Assembly: GCA_900767585.1 (NCBI GenBank) | Contig: CAAFZP010000083.1 | Span: 1 to 20,492 of the forward strand | Length of the DNA: 20,492 nt | Source: Lachnospiraceae bacterium | Lineage (GTDB): Bacteria > Bacillota > Clostridia > Lachnospirales > Lachnospiraceae | Direction: 5' to 3' | Part shown: positions 13,715 through 20,492 of the stretch, one piece after another | How the letters are laid out: each line of letters starts with the position of its first letter | Numbering within the stretch: position 1 is the first letter of the stretch | The notes under the pieces: generated by a model | Database searches by the model: none | Told to the model about the DNA's origin: nothing | Seen by the model: the letters and a program-made list of their open reading frames with translations, nothing else | Made by a program: the position numbers and the translations under genes

Positions 13715-16195
13715 CTATCTTGGTACCTCAACCATAATATAGGCTTCAATCATATCGCCTTCTTTGATATCATTGAATCCATCCATAACAAGACCACATT
13801 CGAATCCGGTCTTGACTTCCTTTACATCGTCCTTAAATCGCTTCAATGAAGCAAGCTCTCCTTCGAAAATCTGCTCTCCTTCACGTGAAATGCGGACTTT
13901 ACAATTTCTCTGGATCACGCCATCTAACACATATGATCCAGCAATCGTTCCAATACCGGAAGCTTTATATGTCTGACGGACTTCTGCATGACCGATTATC
14001 TTTTCTTCAAAGATCGGATCAAGCATGCCCTTCATGGCACTCTCGATATCTTCGATTGCATTGTAGATGACACGGTACAGGCGGATATCAACTTTCTCAC
14101 GTTCTGCCACTTCTTTTGCCTGGTTATCCGGTCTGATATTAAATCCGATGATAATCGCGTTACTTGCCGAAGCAAGAATCACATCACTTTCATTGATTGC
14201 ACCAACACCGGAGTGAATACACTTCACAGCGACTTCCTCGTTCGAAAGCTTCAGGAGACTCTGCTTAACTGCTTCCACGGAACCTTGCACATCTGCTTTG
14301 ATAATCAGGTTCAGATCCTTTACATTTCCTTCCTGAATCCGGTTATAAAGGTCATCGAGCGACATGCGTTGTTTTGTATCTGCAATCAGTTTCTCTTTGC
14401 CACGGTTAATGAATGCTTCGGAAATCGTACGTGCTTCCTTCTCATTTTCTGTAGCGATTACAATCTCACCGGAATTTGGTACACCATTTAATCCAAGTAC
14501 CTCCACAGGCATCGATGGCGTTGCTTCTTTTACTTTCCGTCCTTTGTCATCAAACATCGCACGGACTTTACCATGGACATCTCCGATTGCAAGGCAGTCA
14601 CCAACATGAAGCGTTCCCTTCTGCACCAAAACAGTTGCAACGGAGCCGCGTCCTTTATCAAGCTGTGCCTCGATGACAATACCACGTGCTTTCCGGTTCT
14701 TATTTGCCTTGAGTTCCAAAATCTCTGCCGTCAGGATGATCATCTCCAAGAGATTGTCAATTCCTTCCTTTGTGTGGGCAGAAACCGGACAGAAAATGGT
14801 AGAACCGCCCCAGTCTTCCGGTACAAGTTCATATTCCATCAATTCCTGTTTCACGCGATCGATGTTTGCACTTTCCTTATCAATCTTGTTGATTGCAACA
14901 ATGATCTCAATACCAGCGGCTTTCGCATGGTTGATTGCCTCAACCGTCTGTGGCATAACACCATCATCGGCTGCAACAACAAGGATTGCGATATCTGTGG
15001 ACTGGGCACCACGCATACGCATCGCAGTAAACGCCTCATGTCCCGGTGTATCCAGAAATGTGATTTTCTGTCCATTGATTGATACAACGGAAGCACCGAT
15101 ATGCTGTGTGATACCACCAGCCTCTCCGGCTGTCACGTCGGAATTACGGATTGCATCAAGCAAAGATGTCTTACCATGATCAACATGTCCCATAACACAG
15201 ACAACCGGTGGTCTCGATGTCATATCTGCTTCGTCTTCATCTTCTTCATGAAGGAGTTCTTCAATCACATCGACTTTTTCTTCTTCCTCGGCAATAAAAT
15301 TATACTCTAAGGCGATGTCGGCTGCTTCATCAAATGCGAGGTCAGAATTTACATTGTACATTTTTCCTGCCATAAACATTTTCTTAATCAATTGTGCAAC
15401 CGGCACTTTAATTTTGGATGCAAGTTCTCCTACCGTTAAAACTTCCGGCAGCTTGATTGTCTTGATCACTGGCTCAACCGGCTCCTGCTTCTTTGGAGCT
15501 GGTGTATGATTTTTTGCATTATTATTGTTTCCATTTCGATTATTATTGTTGAAACGGTTGTTATTGTTGTTATTATTTCTTGTATTACGGTTGTTGTTTA
15601 CCGCATTACGGAAATTTGTTCCACGGCTTTCCTGTTTTGTACCGTTTTGATTATTTCCATTCTGGTTACTTGCATTATTCTTTGCATTATTTTTTCCGGA
15701 ATTGTTCGGGTTTGTATTTGGTCTGTTGTTATTTCCGTTGTTGTTTTTGCCCTGGTTATTTCCGTTATTATTTCCGTTATTGTTTTTGCCCTGTTTGTTC
15801 CCGTTATTGTTGTTTTTGTTCGGGTTGTTCCCATTGTTATTGTTTTTACTCTGGACATTCCCGTTGTTATTATTTTTTCCCTGGTTGTTACGATTTTGTG
15901 TATTTAAGGCAGCATTCTGATGATTCTGATTGTTCTTTTCTGCGCCAGGATTCTGATTTTTGCCAGGATTTGCGTTCTGTGTTTCAGATCCCTCTTTTTT
16001 TGGAACTTCTTTCTTCGGTGGATCTGCCTTCGTTCCGCCAAGCGCTTCCCTTACGAACTTCATCATAGCTTCGTCGATGCTGCTCTGCGCTTTTAACCCT
16101 TCTTTTTTGTCACTTAATTTATCAATGATGTCACTGCTTTTCACTTCATGTCCAAGCTCTTCTGTTAACTGTTTTGCAAACTGATGTACTCTCAT
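13715..16195 (-). CDS. infB: Translation initiation factor IF-2 with Asn-rich linker
   Basis: GTPase that brings fMet-tRNA to the 30S subunit and promotes subunit joining. The 826 residues run in order: an IF2 N-terminal module (MRVHQFAKQLTEELG, 1-56), a long Asn/Gly/Lys low-complexity linker (about 57-236), a second IF2N module (IKTIKLPEVLTVGELASKI, 244-305), an acidic hinge (EEEE...HEEDEDEAD), the G domain with GHVDHGKT (336-343), DTPGHEAF, NKID and SAHTKEGI, and then domains II to IV ending VEVPR. ATG at 16195 follows GGAGGT. It is in line with ylxQ and rbfA. Only the linker is unusual; the catalytic part is complete. Confidence 0.98.
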   Translation of the reverse strand: MRVHQFAKQLTEELGHEVKSSDIIDKLSDKKEGLKAQSSIDEAMMKFVREALGGTKADPPKKEVPKKEGSETQNANPGKNQNPGAEKNNQNHQNAALNTQNRNNQGKNNNNGNVQSKNNNNGNNPNKNNNNGNKQGKNNNGNNNGNNQGKNNNGNNNRPNTNPNNSGKNNAKNNASNQNGNNQNGTKQESRGTNFRNAVNNNRNTRNNNNNNNRFNNNNRNGNNNNAKNHTPAPKKQEPVEPVIKTIKLPEVLTVGELASKIKVPVAQLIKKMFMAGKMYNVNSDLAFDEAADIALEYNFIAEEEEKVDVIEELLHEEDEDEADMTSRPPVVCVMGHVDHGKTSLLDAIRNSDVTAGEAGGITQHIGASVVSINGQKITFLDTPGHEAFTAMRMRGAQSTDIAILVVAADDGVMPQTVEAINHAKAAGIEIIVAINKIDKESANIDRVKQELMEYELVPEDWGGSTIFCPVSAHTKEGIDNLLEMIILTAEILELKANKNRKARGIVIEAQLDKGRGSVATVLVQKGTLHVGDCLAIGDVHGKVRAMFDDKGRKVKEATPSMPVEVLGLNGVPNSGEIVIATENEKEARTISEAFINRGKEKLIADTKQRMSLDDLYNRIQEGNVKDLNLIIKADVQGSVEAVKQSLLKLSNEEVAVKCIHSGVGAINESDVILASASNAIIIGFNIRPDNQAKEVAEREKVDIRLYRVIYNAIEDIESAMKGMLDPIFEEKIIGHAEVRQTYKASGIGTIAGSYVLDGVIQRNCKVRISREGEQIFEGELASLKRFKDDVKEVKTGFECGLVMDGFNDIKEGDMIEAYIMVEVPR
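15725..15886 (-). repeat. Degenerate tandem repeats coding the Asn-rich IF-2 linker
   Basis: Within infB, residues about 104-157 consist of imperfect units of roughly ten codons of the form GKNNNNGN-xQ/PN (units begin at GKNNNN, SKNNNN, NKNNNN, GKNNNG, GKNNNG). At DNA level the units share blocks such as TTATTGTTTTTGCCCTG on the plus strand. The surrounding low-complexity linker spans 15488-16027 and also holds a run of seven Asn codons. The pattern fits growth by slippage or unequal exchange inside an unstructured linker. Confidence 0.8.
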
Positions 16196-16217
16196 GGGTT
16201 ACACCTCCAATCTTATA

Positions 16218-16526
16218 CTACTCCATCTTGTCAGAAATCTGTTTTGCCAACCCTTGATCCGTTATTGCAAGAACTGTGCGATCCTGTTTTCCAATCTGGT
16301 TTCCAAGTGTTGTGCTGTCAAATGCGATTGCATATGGTACATGGTAATACTTACACTTATCTGAAAATTTTTTCTGCGTATTGGCAGATGCATCTTCAGC
16401 AATCAATACAAAATATGCCATTCCTTCCTGCAGCGCTTTCTCTGCAAGAAAGCCACCACTTTGCACCTTTCCTGCTTTTGCTGCAATGGAAAGCATAGAC
16501 AATGCGCGATTATGATTGCATGCCAA
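16218..16526 (-). CDS. ylxQ: L7Ae/L30e-family RNA-binding protein YlxQ
   Basis: Small ribosome-associated protein of the L7Ae/L30e/S12e fold, expected to bind kink-turn-like RNA; its precise role in bacteria is not settled. The 102 residues show the core pattern ALSMLSIAAKAGKVQSGGF, then YFVLIAEDASANTQKKFSDKC and the final AITDQGLAKQI. The start is TTG at 16526, directly abutting the ylxR TAA stop, with GGAG nine bases upstream; the first in-frame ATG would remove the conserved first helix. It lies between ylxR and infB, its usual place in Firmicutes. Confidence 0.93.
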   Translation of the reverse strand: MACNHNRALSMLSIAAKAGKVQSGGFLAEKALQEGMAYFVLIAEDASANTQKKFSDKCKYYHVPYAIAFDSTTLGNQIGKQDRTVLAITDQGLAKQISDKME

Positions 16527-16784
16527 TTATATCATCTCCTCTGCAATAATCCGGTAGATTTCTTCTGGAATTTCTGTCTTCAATGACCGCTCGAGTGCTT
16601 TTGTTCTTTTTGCTTTTTCCAGACAACCCTGATTTAAGCAGATGTAAGCGCCGCGTCCATTTTTTCGTCCGGTTTTATCCAGGCATATTTCATCTTCCGG
16701 TGTTTTTATAATTCTGACAAGTTCTGTCTTTGGTTTCATCTCCCGGCAGCCTACGCACTGCCGAAGCGGTATCTGTTTAGCCAA
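16527..16784 (-). CDS. ylxR: YlxR family RNA-binding/regulatory protein
   Basis: Small basic protein (85 residues) of the YlxR/DUF448 family, encoded beside nusA in most Firmicutes and linked to RNA or nucleoid binding and gene regulation. The signature RQCVGCREMKPKTELVRI is at residues 8-25 and GRKNGRGAYICLNQGCLEKA follows at 39-58. The start is TTG at 16784, five bases after the nusA stop with GGAG upstream; the first ATG (residue 16) would remove the CVGCR signature, so it is ruled out. The 3' end abuts ylxQ. Confidence 0.95.
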   Translation of the reverse strand: MAKQIPLRQCVGCREMKPKTELVRIIKTPEDEICLDKTGRKNGRGAYICLNQGCLEKAKRTKALERSLKTEIPEEIYRIIAEEMI

Positions 16785-16789
16785 GTTAT

Positions 16790-17950
16790 CTACTCTCCAT
16801 CCTCATAGTCATCGGCATAATTGTCATCGTAATCATCTATGATCATACCAAGTTCTTTTGCCTGTGACTCACTCTTGATATCAATCTTATATCCGGTAAG
16901 TTTTGCCGCAAGACTTGCATTCTGTCCTTCCTTACCAATTGCAAGTGATAACTGGTCATCCGGAACAACAACTCGCGCACATTTTTTCTGTTTACCATCC
17001 TGTTCCTCTGTATATGCCTGTACCCAGATTACATCCGATGGGCTCAATGCATTCTTGATATAAACTTCCGGATCTTCATTCCATGCAATGATATCGATTT
17101 TCTCACCCTTTAAATCATCTACAATTGTATTGACTCTGGCACCTGCCATACCAACACATGCACCAACCGGATCCACGTTTGGATCTTTGGAGCGGACTGC
17201 AAGTTTGGAGCGGGAACCTGCATCACGGGAAATTCCCATGATTTCAACGACACCATTCTGGATTTCTTCGATTTCATTTTCAAAAAGTCGTTTTACAAGT
17301 TCCGGATGTGTGCGGGATACATGAATATTGATTCCACCGCTGTTTTTCTTATCTTTGCCATCTTTCCGTTTGTTATCTTTTTTCTCTGATTTCTTTACTT
17401 CTACGACATAAAGCTTGATACGGTCGCCAACTTTATAATGTTCTCCCTTTACCTGCTCATTTTCTTTCAGTCGTGTCTCTGTCTTATCATCAAGATTGAT
17501 ATAAACAGTATTGTCAACAATTCTCTGAACAACACCATTTACAATATCATGTTCCTTACATGCATATTTCTCATAGATAGCATCCCGTTCGCCTTCTTTG
17601 ATCTGCTGGATGATGATACTTCTCGCTTTCTGTGCCGCCATACGTCCAAAATCCATTGACTGCAGCGGATATTCAACAAAATCTCCAATCTCATAACCGG
17701 CATTCATTGCTTTTGCCTGTGTGAGTGAAATCTGGCTTGCTTCATTTTCCACGTCTTCTACTACTTCTTTTTTACGTACGACTGTGATTGCTCCGGTTTC
17801 GCGGTCCATATGCGCTTCCACAAGCACTTCTTTTCCATAATCCCGCTCGCATGCTGCAACCAGCGACTTTTCAATCGCTTCCATCACAAGTTCCTTGCTT
17901 ACATTTTTTTCACGCTCTAATTGGTTTAAAGCATCAATAATTTCTGACAT
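16790..17950 (-). CDS. nusA: Transcription termination/antitermination factor NusA
   Basis: RNA polymerase-binding factor that promotes pausing and hairpin folding at terminators. The 386 residues contain the N-terminal polymerase-binding domain (1-125), an S1 domain (about 133-186), KH1 (DPNVDPVGACVGMAGARVNTIVDDL, 256-280) and KH2 (VVPDDQLSLAIGKEGQNASLAAKLTGYKIDI, 328-358). Between S1 and KH1 there is a basic, Lys-rich stretch at 186-205, and the C-terminus is strongly acidic (DDYDDNYADDYEDGE). The acidic repeats of proteobacterial NusA are absent, as normal in Firmicutes. ATG at 17950 follows AAGGAGG. It is the second cistron, after rimP. Confidence 0.98.
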   Translation of the reverse strand: MSEIIDALNQLEREKNVSKELVMEAIEKSLVAACERDYGKEVLVEAHMDRETGAITVVRKKEVVEDVENEASQISLTQAKAMNAGYEIGDFVEYPLQSMDFGRMAAQKARSIIIQQIKEGERDAIYEKYACKEHDIVNGVVQRIVDNTVYINLDDKTETRLKENEQVKGEHYKVGDRIKLYVVEVKKSEKKDNKRKDGKDKKNSGGINIHVSRTHPELVKRLFENEIEEIQNGVVEIMGISRDAGSRSKLAVRSKDPNVDPVGACVGMAGARVNTIVDDLKGEKIDIIAWNEDPEVYIKNALSPSDVIWVQAYTEEQDGKQKKCARVVVPDDQLSLAIGKEGQNASLAAKLTGYKIDIKSESQAKELGMIIDDYDDNYADDYEDGE

Positions 17951-17978
17951 TTTTTATCCTCCTTTTTATGGTATCGCC

Positions 17979-18443
17979 TTATTCAAATGCCAATCTTATC
18001 ATAGAAATATCGCTTTTTGAAAATTCTTTTTCTTCTTTTGCGCCATCCGGCAGAAGAGAAATAGTTGTATCTGTGTATCCGGTCAACACTGCTTCAAATT
18101 CCTTGCATCCATCCAAAGCCCGGTACAGTTTTACTTCTACCTTTTTTCCAAGACTGCGCTTAAAATCTTTTTCTTTTTTTAATGGACGTGTCAATCCCGG
18201 AGAGCTGACTTCCAGAATATAAGGATCTGTCAGCTTATCTGCTTCATCCAGTTTTTCTTCCAGATTCCGGCTGATAAACACACAGTCATTGATATCAATA
18301 CCCCCCTCTTTATCTGCATATACACGCAGATAATAATCGGACCCTTCTTTTACATACTCTACATCAACCAGCTCAAATCCGTTTTGTTCTATAATCGGAG
18401 TTACAAGCTCCGTGCAGTGCTGCTCGATTTCTTGTCTTTTCAC
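17979..18443 (-). CDS. rimP: Ribosome maturation factor RimP
   Basis: Assists 30S subunit assembly, mainly around S12. The 154 residues begin (GTG)-KRQEIEQHCTELVTPIIEQNGFELVDVEY and contain DINDCVFISRNLEEKLDE and the signature YILEVSSPGLTRPLKKEKDF, with the C-terminal SH3-like domain after about residue 90. GTG at 18443 is preferred: GGGTGG lies five bases upstream and the family starts here. The frame continues to 18515, but that extension overlaps the leader hairpin and does not resemble RimP. First gene of the nusA operon. Confidence 0.95.
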   Translation of the reverse strand: MKRQEIEQHCTELVTPIIEQNGFELVDVEYVKEGSDYYLRVYADKEGGIDINDCVFISRNLEEKLDEADKLTDPYILEVSSPGLTRPLKKEKDFKRSLGKKVEVKLYRALDGCKEFEAVLTGYTDTTISLLPDGAKEEKEFSKSDISMIRLAFE

Positions 18444-18473
18444 AACTACCACCCTTCCGATAATATGCTTTAG

Positions 18474-18507
18474 CAAAAACAAAGAGTGGGTTTTTTGAAA
18501 CCCACTC
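18474..18507 (-). terminator. Terminator hairpin in the rimP-nusA leader (possible attenuator)
   Basis: GAGTGGGTTT (18507-18498) and AAACCCACTC (18493-18484) form a perfect 10-bp stem with a 4-base loop, followed on the minus strand by TTTGTTTTTG. It lies downstream of a well-formed promoter and 30 bases upstream of the rimP start. It can end transcripts from the GHL10 gene upstream, but every transcript from the rimP promoter must also cross it, which makes it a candidate attenuator. Confidence 0.85.
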
Positions 18508-18534
18508 CATGTCATCTGTATTCAAGTCTTATTT

Positions 18535-18562
18535 ATTATATCATATAAATCATAAAATGCAA
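18535..18562 (-). promoter_or_regulatory. Predicted promoter of the rimP-nusA-infB operon
   Basis: On the minus strand TTGCAT (18562-18557) and consensus TATAAT (18540-18535) are 16 bases apart, immediately after the GHL10 stop codon. Transcription would begin near 18527, about 84 bases before the rimP GTG. No comparable promoter fits between the hairpin and rimP. Confidence 0.65.
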
Positions 18563-18565
18563 GCA

Positions 18566-20164
18566 TTATTCTGTCTTTTTTGCAAGCCTGATTTGAAATG
18601 CCTGAAGGTTCTTATCCCCTGCAAAATCTCCATTTTTATGCCAGTCGCTCCATCCTGTATCACTTTGATAAACCCGGTATAAAATATCATAAGATGTTTC
18701 TGCCTGCCCTGACAATTTTATACGGATTTGATCAATGGATTTGGATTTTCCTACGGAGCCTGCCATGTCACCATCGGAAGCCCATACTGCATCCGGTTTA
18801 CCTGCTTCACTCACGGAATACAGGACACTGCCGCTTTTTACTTTTCCTCCAAGACATATCCGGATTGCCTCTAATCGTTTCTTTCCATGCGGCATACCGG
18901 ATACAACGCCATCTTTTTTTACACTCTGCCACCCATACGTCTGCATATGGGAGGCATACAGGATATATGCATCTGTGTTTTCCTGAAGTATACCATTTTT
19001 TTTCTGTAGAAAACCAAGCAGTTGTTTTCTTTCTGTTTCCGTTCGAGAATCTTCCAGATTTGCGTACCGGAATAAAGCAAATCCATCATATCCATGCTGA
19101 TATGCAAGGCTGCACTGACTGGCAAGATTATCATTGTTCTGTTTCCAGTCAGGCTCCTGTATACTTGTTTCACCGACACGGTATAATGCGAGCCCGATAT
19201 AAAGTTTCGCATGATTCGTATGAATCGTTTCCCATTGCTGCATACGGTCTGAAAACATCATTACTTCGCCATTTTCCGTCTGATAATGATCGGTCCAGTA
19301 TATCTGTGGCATCACATAATCGACATAACCATCTTCCGAAAGCCACGTATCTATGTCGGCGCCCTGCGACCGTGCATAGTTTGGATTTCCCGCCGGACTA
19401 ATGCCGAACGTAAGTGTCTTATCCCATGCTTTCACACATGCATATACTTTTTTGACCAACGTATTTACTGCATCCGTTTTTTGCTTCGTTGTCAGATTTT
19501 CGCTCATTCCCTGCACAAAAAAATAATCATCAAAATGGATTCCATCAACCGGATATTCTTTCAAAAGTTCTTTTATACTGTCACACACGAGTGTTTGAGC
19601 ATCCTCGCTGCAGGGGTCAAGAGACAGACAGGTGCCATTGGAACCTGTAAACGAAATCAGCATCGATTGATATTTTTCATAATAAGGTGTCTGCATAAAA
19701 CTATCTGTCGATGCATCGCTGTTTGAAATCCGGTAAGGATTGATCCATGCTTCAAACCGCAGCCCTTTTTCATGTGCCAATGTCACAAGGATCCGGTACG
19801 GATCATAGTCCGGACAGATTCTGTCTGTAGATAGGGCCTGCGAATAAGGAAAATACGTGGACACATAATACGCATCCCCCATCGAGCGCGTATGTACGAT
19901 TACGGTGTTTAATCCCGCATTTTTGATTTTATCATACATTGCATTCACTTTTGCTATAAATGCCGCTTCCGTCTTATCTTTCAAATACGTTTCTATGTCT
20001 ATATATGAGATCCAGCAGGCACGATAATCTTCTGCCTCATCCATTTCTTCCTTAAAATAGCAAGTTGCGGCTTCCGTACTATTTACCTGGAAGCAGTCCG
20101 CAAAAAGGGCAAGGCACAAGACTGCCGACAAAAAAATAAGTATACATTGTTTCATTCTTTGCAT
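18566..20164 (-). CDS. Secreted GHL10-type glycoside hydrolase-like protein with ChW repeats
   Basis: Predicted exported protein of 532 residues. A signal peptide is clear (MQRMKQCILIFLSAVLCLALFADC, cut probably near STEA at about residue 32). Residues about 45-350 form a GHL10/DUF187 TIM barrel, related to B. subtilis YngK: RACWISYIDIETYL, FEAWINPYR, VDGIHFDDYFF, TFGISPAGNPNYARS and YVMPQIYW, with acidic residues in DGIHFDDY as likely catalytic or binding positions. Residues about 400-528 hold three clostridial ChW repeats (patterns YGWQSV.KDG..SG...RLEAIRI and TGWSDWHKNGDFAG), which usually mediate surface attachment or ligand binding. ATG at 20164 has only a weak GGA; TTG at 20179 or ATG at 20155 are alternatives. 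Substrate is unknown, with glycan or peptidoglycan likely. It lies downstream of a surface-protein gene on the same strand. Confidence 0.88.
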   Translation of the reverse strand: MQRMKQCILIFLSAVLCLALFADCFQVNSTEAATCYFKEEMDEAEDYRACWISYIDIETYLKDKTEAAFIAKVNAMYDKIKNAGLNTVIVHTRSMGDAYYVSTYFPYSQALSTDRICPDYDPYRILVTLAHEKGLRFEAWINPYRISNSDASTDSFMQTPYYEKYQSMLISFTGSNGTCLSLDPCSEDAQTLVCDSIKELLKEYPVDGIHFDDYFFVQGMSENLTTKQKTDAVNTLVKKVYACVKAWDKTLTFGISPAGNPNYARSQGADIDTWLSEDGYVDYVMPQIYWTDHYQTENGEVMMFSDRMQQWETIHTNHAKLYIGLALYRVGETSIQEPDWKQNNDNLASQCSLAYQHGYDGFALFRYANLEDSRTETERKQLLGFLQKKNGILQENTDAYILYASHMQTYGWQSVKKDGVVSGMPHGKKRLEAIRICLGGKVKSGSVLYSVSEAGKPDAVWASDGDMAGSVGKSKSIDQIRIKLSGQAETSYDILYRVYQSDTGWSDWHKNGDFAGDKNLQAFQIRLAKKTE

Positions 20165-20206
20165 ATGAATTCCAGACAAGCAATCCTTATTTTTATTTTA
20201 TGTTTC

Positions 20207-20491
20207 TTATTTCTTTTTATTCTCTTTTAAAACGGTAAATAAAAGCAGCAAGCCGGCCGAAGTGATCAGCAATGAAACAACTATCCCAAGCGCCATCGTA
20301 TCACCTGTATGAACCGTTTCCGTAGCAGAAACCGATGGCATCTGCATAGATGTTGAACTTGCTTTCGGAATCACAGATGTTGGCGTTTCAGTCGTTGTCG
20401 GCGTCTCGGTTGTTGTCGTCGCCTCGGTCGTTGTCGGCGCCTCGGTCGTTGTCAGTATCTCAGTCGTTGTCGGCGTTTCAGTCGTTGTCGG
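20207..20491 (-). CDS. C-terminal end of a Thr/Glu/Pro-repeat surface protein with TGD-type anchor (partial)
   Basis: An open frame enters from the right edge and ends at TAA 20207-20209; 94 residues are visible. They begin with six tandem PTTTE(T/A/I) units, then a Ser/Thr-rich stretch, then HTGDTMALG, a hydrophobic helix (IVVSLLITSAGLLLLFTVL) and the basic tail KENKKK. This is the layout of a Gram-positive cell-surface anchor: stalk, short motif, helix, positive tail. A true LPXTG is absent; the motif reads ETVHTGD. The N-terminal functional part is outside the window. It ends 42 bases before the GHL10 gene start with no terminator between them, so the two are probably co-transcribed. Confidence 0.85.
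   Translation of the reverse strand, partial: PTTTETPTTTEILTTTEAPTTTEATTTTETPTTTETPTSVIPKASSTSMQMPSVSATETVHTGDTMALGIVVSLLITSAGLLLLFTVLKENKKK
20384..20491 (-). repeat. 18-bp coding tandem repeat (six units, PTTTEx)
   Basis: Six consecutive 18-base units (type CCGACAACGACTGAAACG on the minus strand) with a few substitutions per unit run to the window edge and probably continue. Each unit encodes six residues, so copy-number change keeps the reading frame. The units are contiguous, without spacers. Confidence 0.9.
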
Positions 20492-20492
20492 C

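Noticed and set aside
15506..15907. Plus-strand open frame encoding a very hydrophobic 133-residue protein rich in Val, Ile and Cys
   Set aside because: It is the antisense of the Asn/Gly-rich infB linker: AAT/AAC codons read backwards become ATT/GTT. No ribosome binding site, and infB is certain.
18441..18473. Promoter for rimP downstream of the leader hairpin
   Set aside because: A TATTAT is present but no -35 lies at 16-18 bases; the pair upstream of the hairpin is much better.
20384..20492. Repeat array resembling a CRISPR
   Set aside because: Units are contiguous 18-mers without spacers and encode an in-frame Thr/Glu/Pro stalk.

Overview
The window reads as a chromosomal core region of a low-to-moderate GC Firmicute, most likely a Lachnospiraceae-type Clostridia. 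The support is the Clostridia-style order rimP-nusA-ylxR-ylxQ-infB-rbfA-nrnA-truB-ribF, strong AGGAGG ribosome binding sites, frequent TTG starts, a tRNA gene without encoded CCA, and a secreted GHL10-type protein with clostridial ChW repeats. Genus is not resolved. No insertion sequence, prophage, CRISPR array or rRNA gene is visible, and no gene-free stretch exceeds about 260 bases.

Left part (1-6451). A glycolytic pair on the minus strand, gap then pgk (pgk runs off the left edge), is separated by a strong intrinsic terminator. Divergent to gap is a PHP-family histidinol-phosphatase with its own promoter. It meets a cysteine desulfurase tail to tail; a SpoVB/MATE-type flippase diverges from that gene and converges on metA, whose acyl-CoA selectivity residue predicts an acetyltransferase.

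Middle (6500-9840). rluF, ligA and metA lie in line on the minus strand. Divergent from rluF is an Lrp/AsnC-family regulator with an acidic tail, whose gene ends in a clear terminator.

Right part (9838-18565). A long minus-strand transcription/translation operon runs rimP, nusA, ylxR, ylxQ, infB, rbfA, nrnA, truB, ribF, followed by tRNA-Arg(CCG) and a one-helix membrane protein. The genes abut or overlap, and four of them appear to start with TTG. The ribF stop codon lies inside the tRNA gene. A promoter followed by a terminator hairpin lies ahead of rimP and looks like an attenuator for the whole operon.

Right edge (18566-20492). Two envelope genes lie upstream of that operon on the same strand: a secreted GHL10/ChW protein and, before it, the C-terminus of a Thr/Glu/Pro-repeat surface protein with a TGD-type membrane anchor.

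Most of the window is conserved housekeeping content and I see no convincing novel defence or mobile system. The points most worth a second look are regulatory or architectural: the ribF/tRNA overlap, the rimP-nusA leader hairpin, the gap/pgk terminator, the TTG-start cluster and the Asn-rich IF2 linker.
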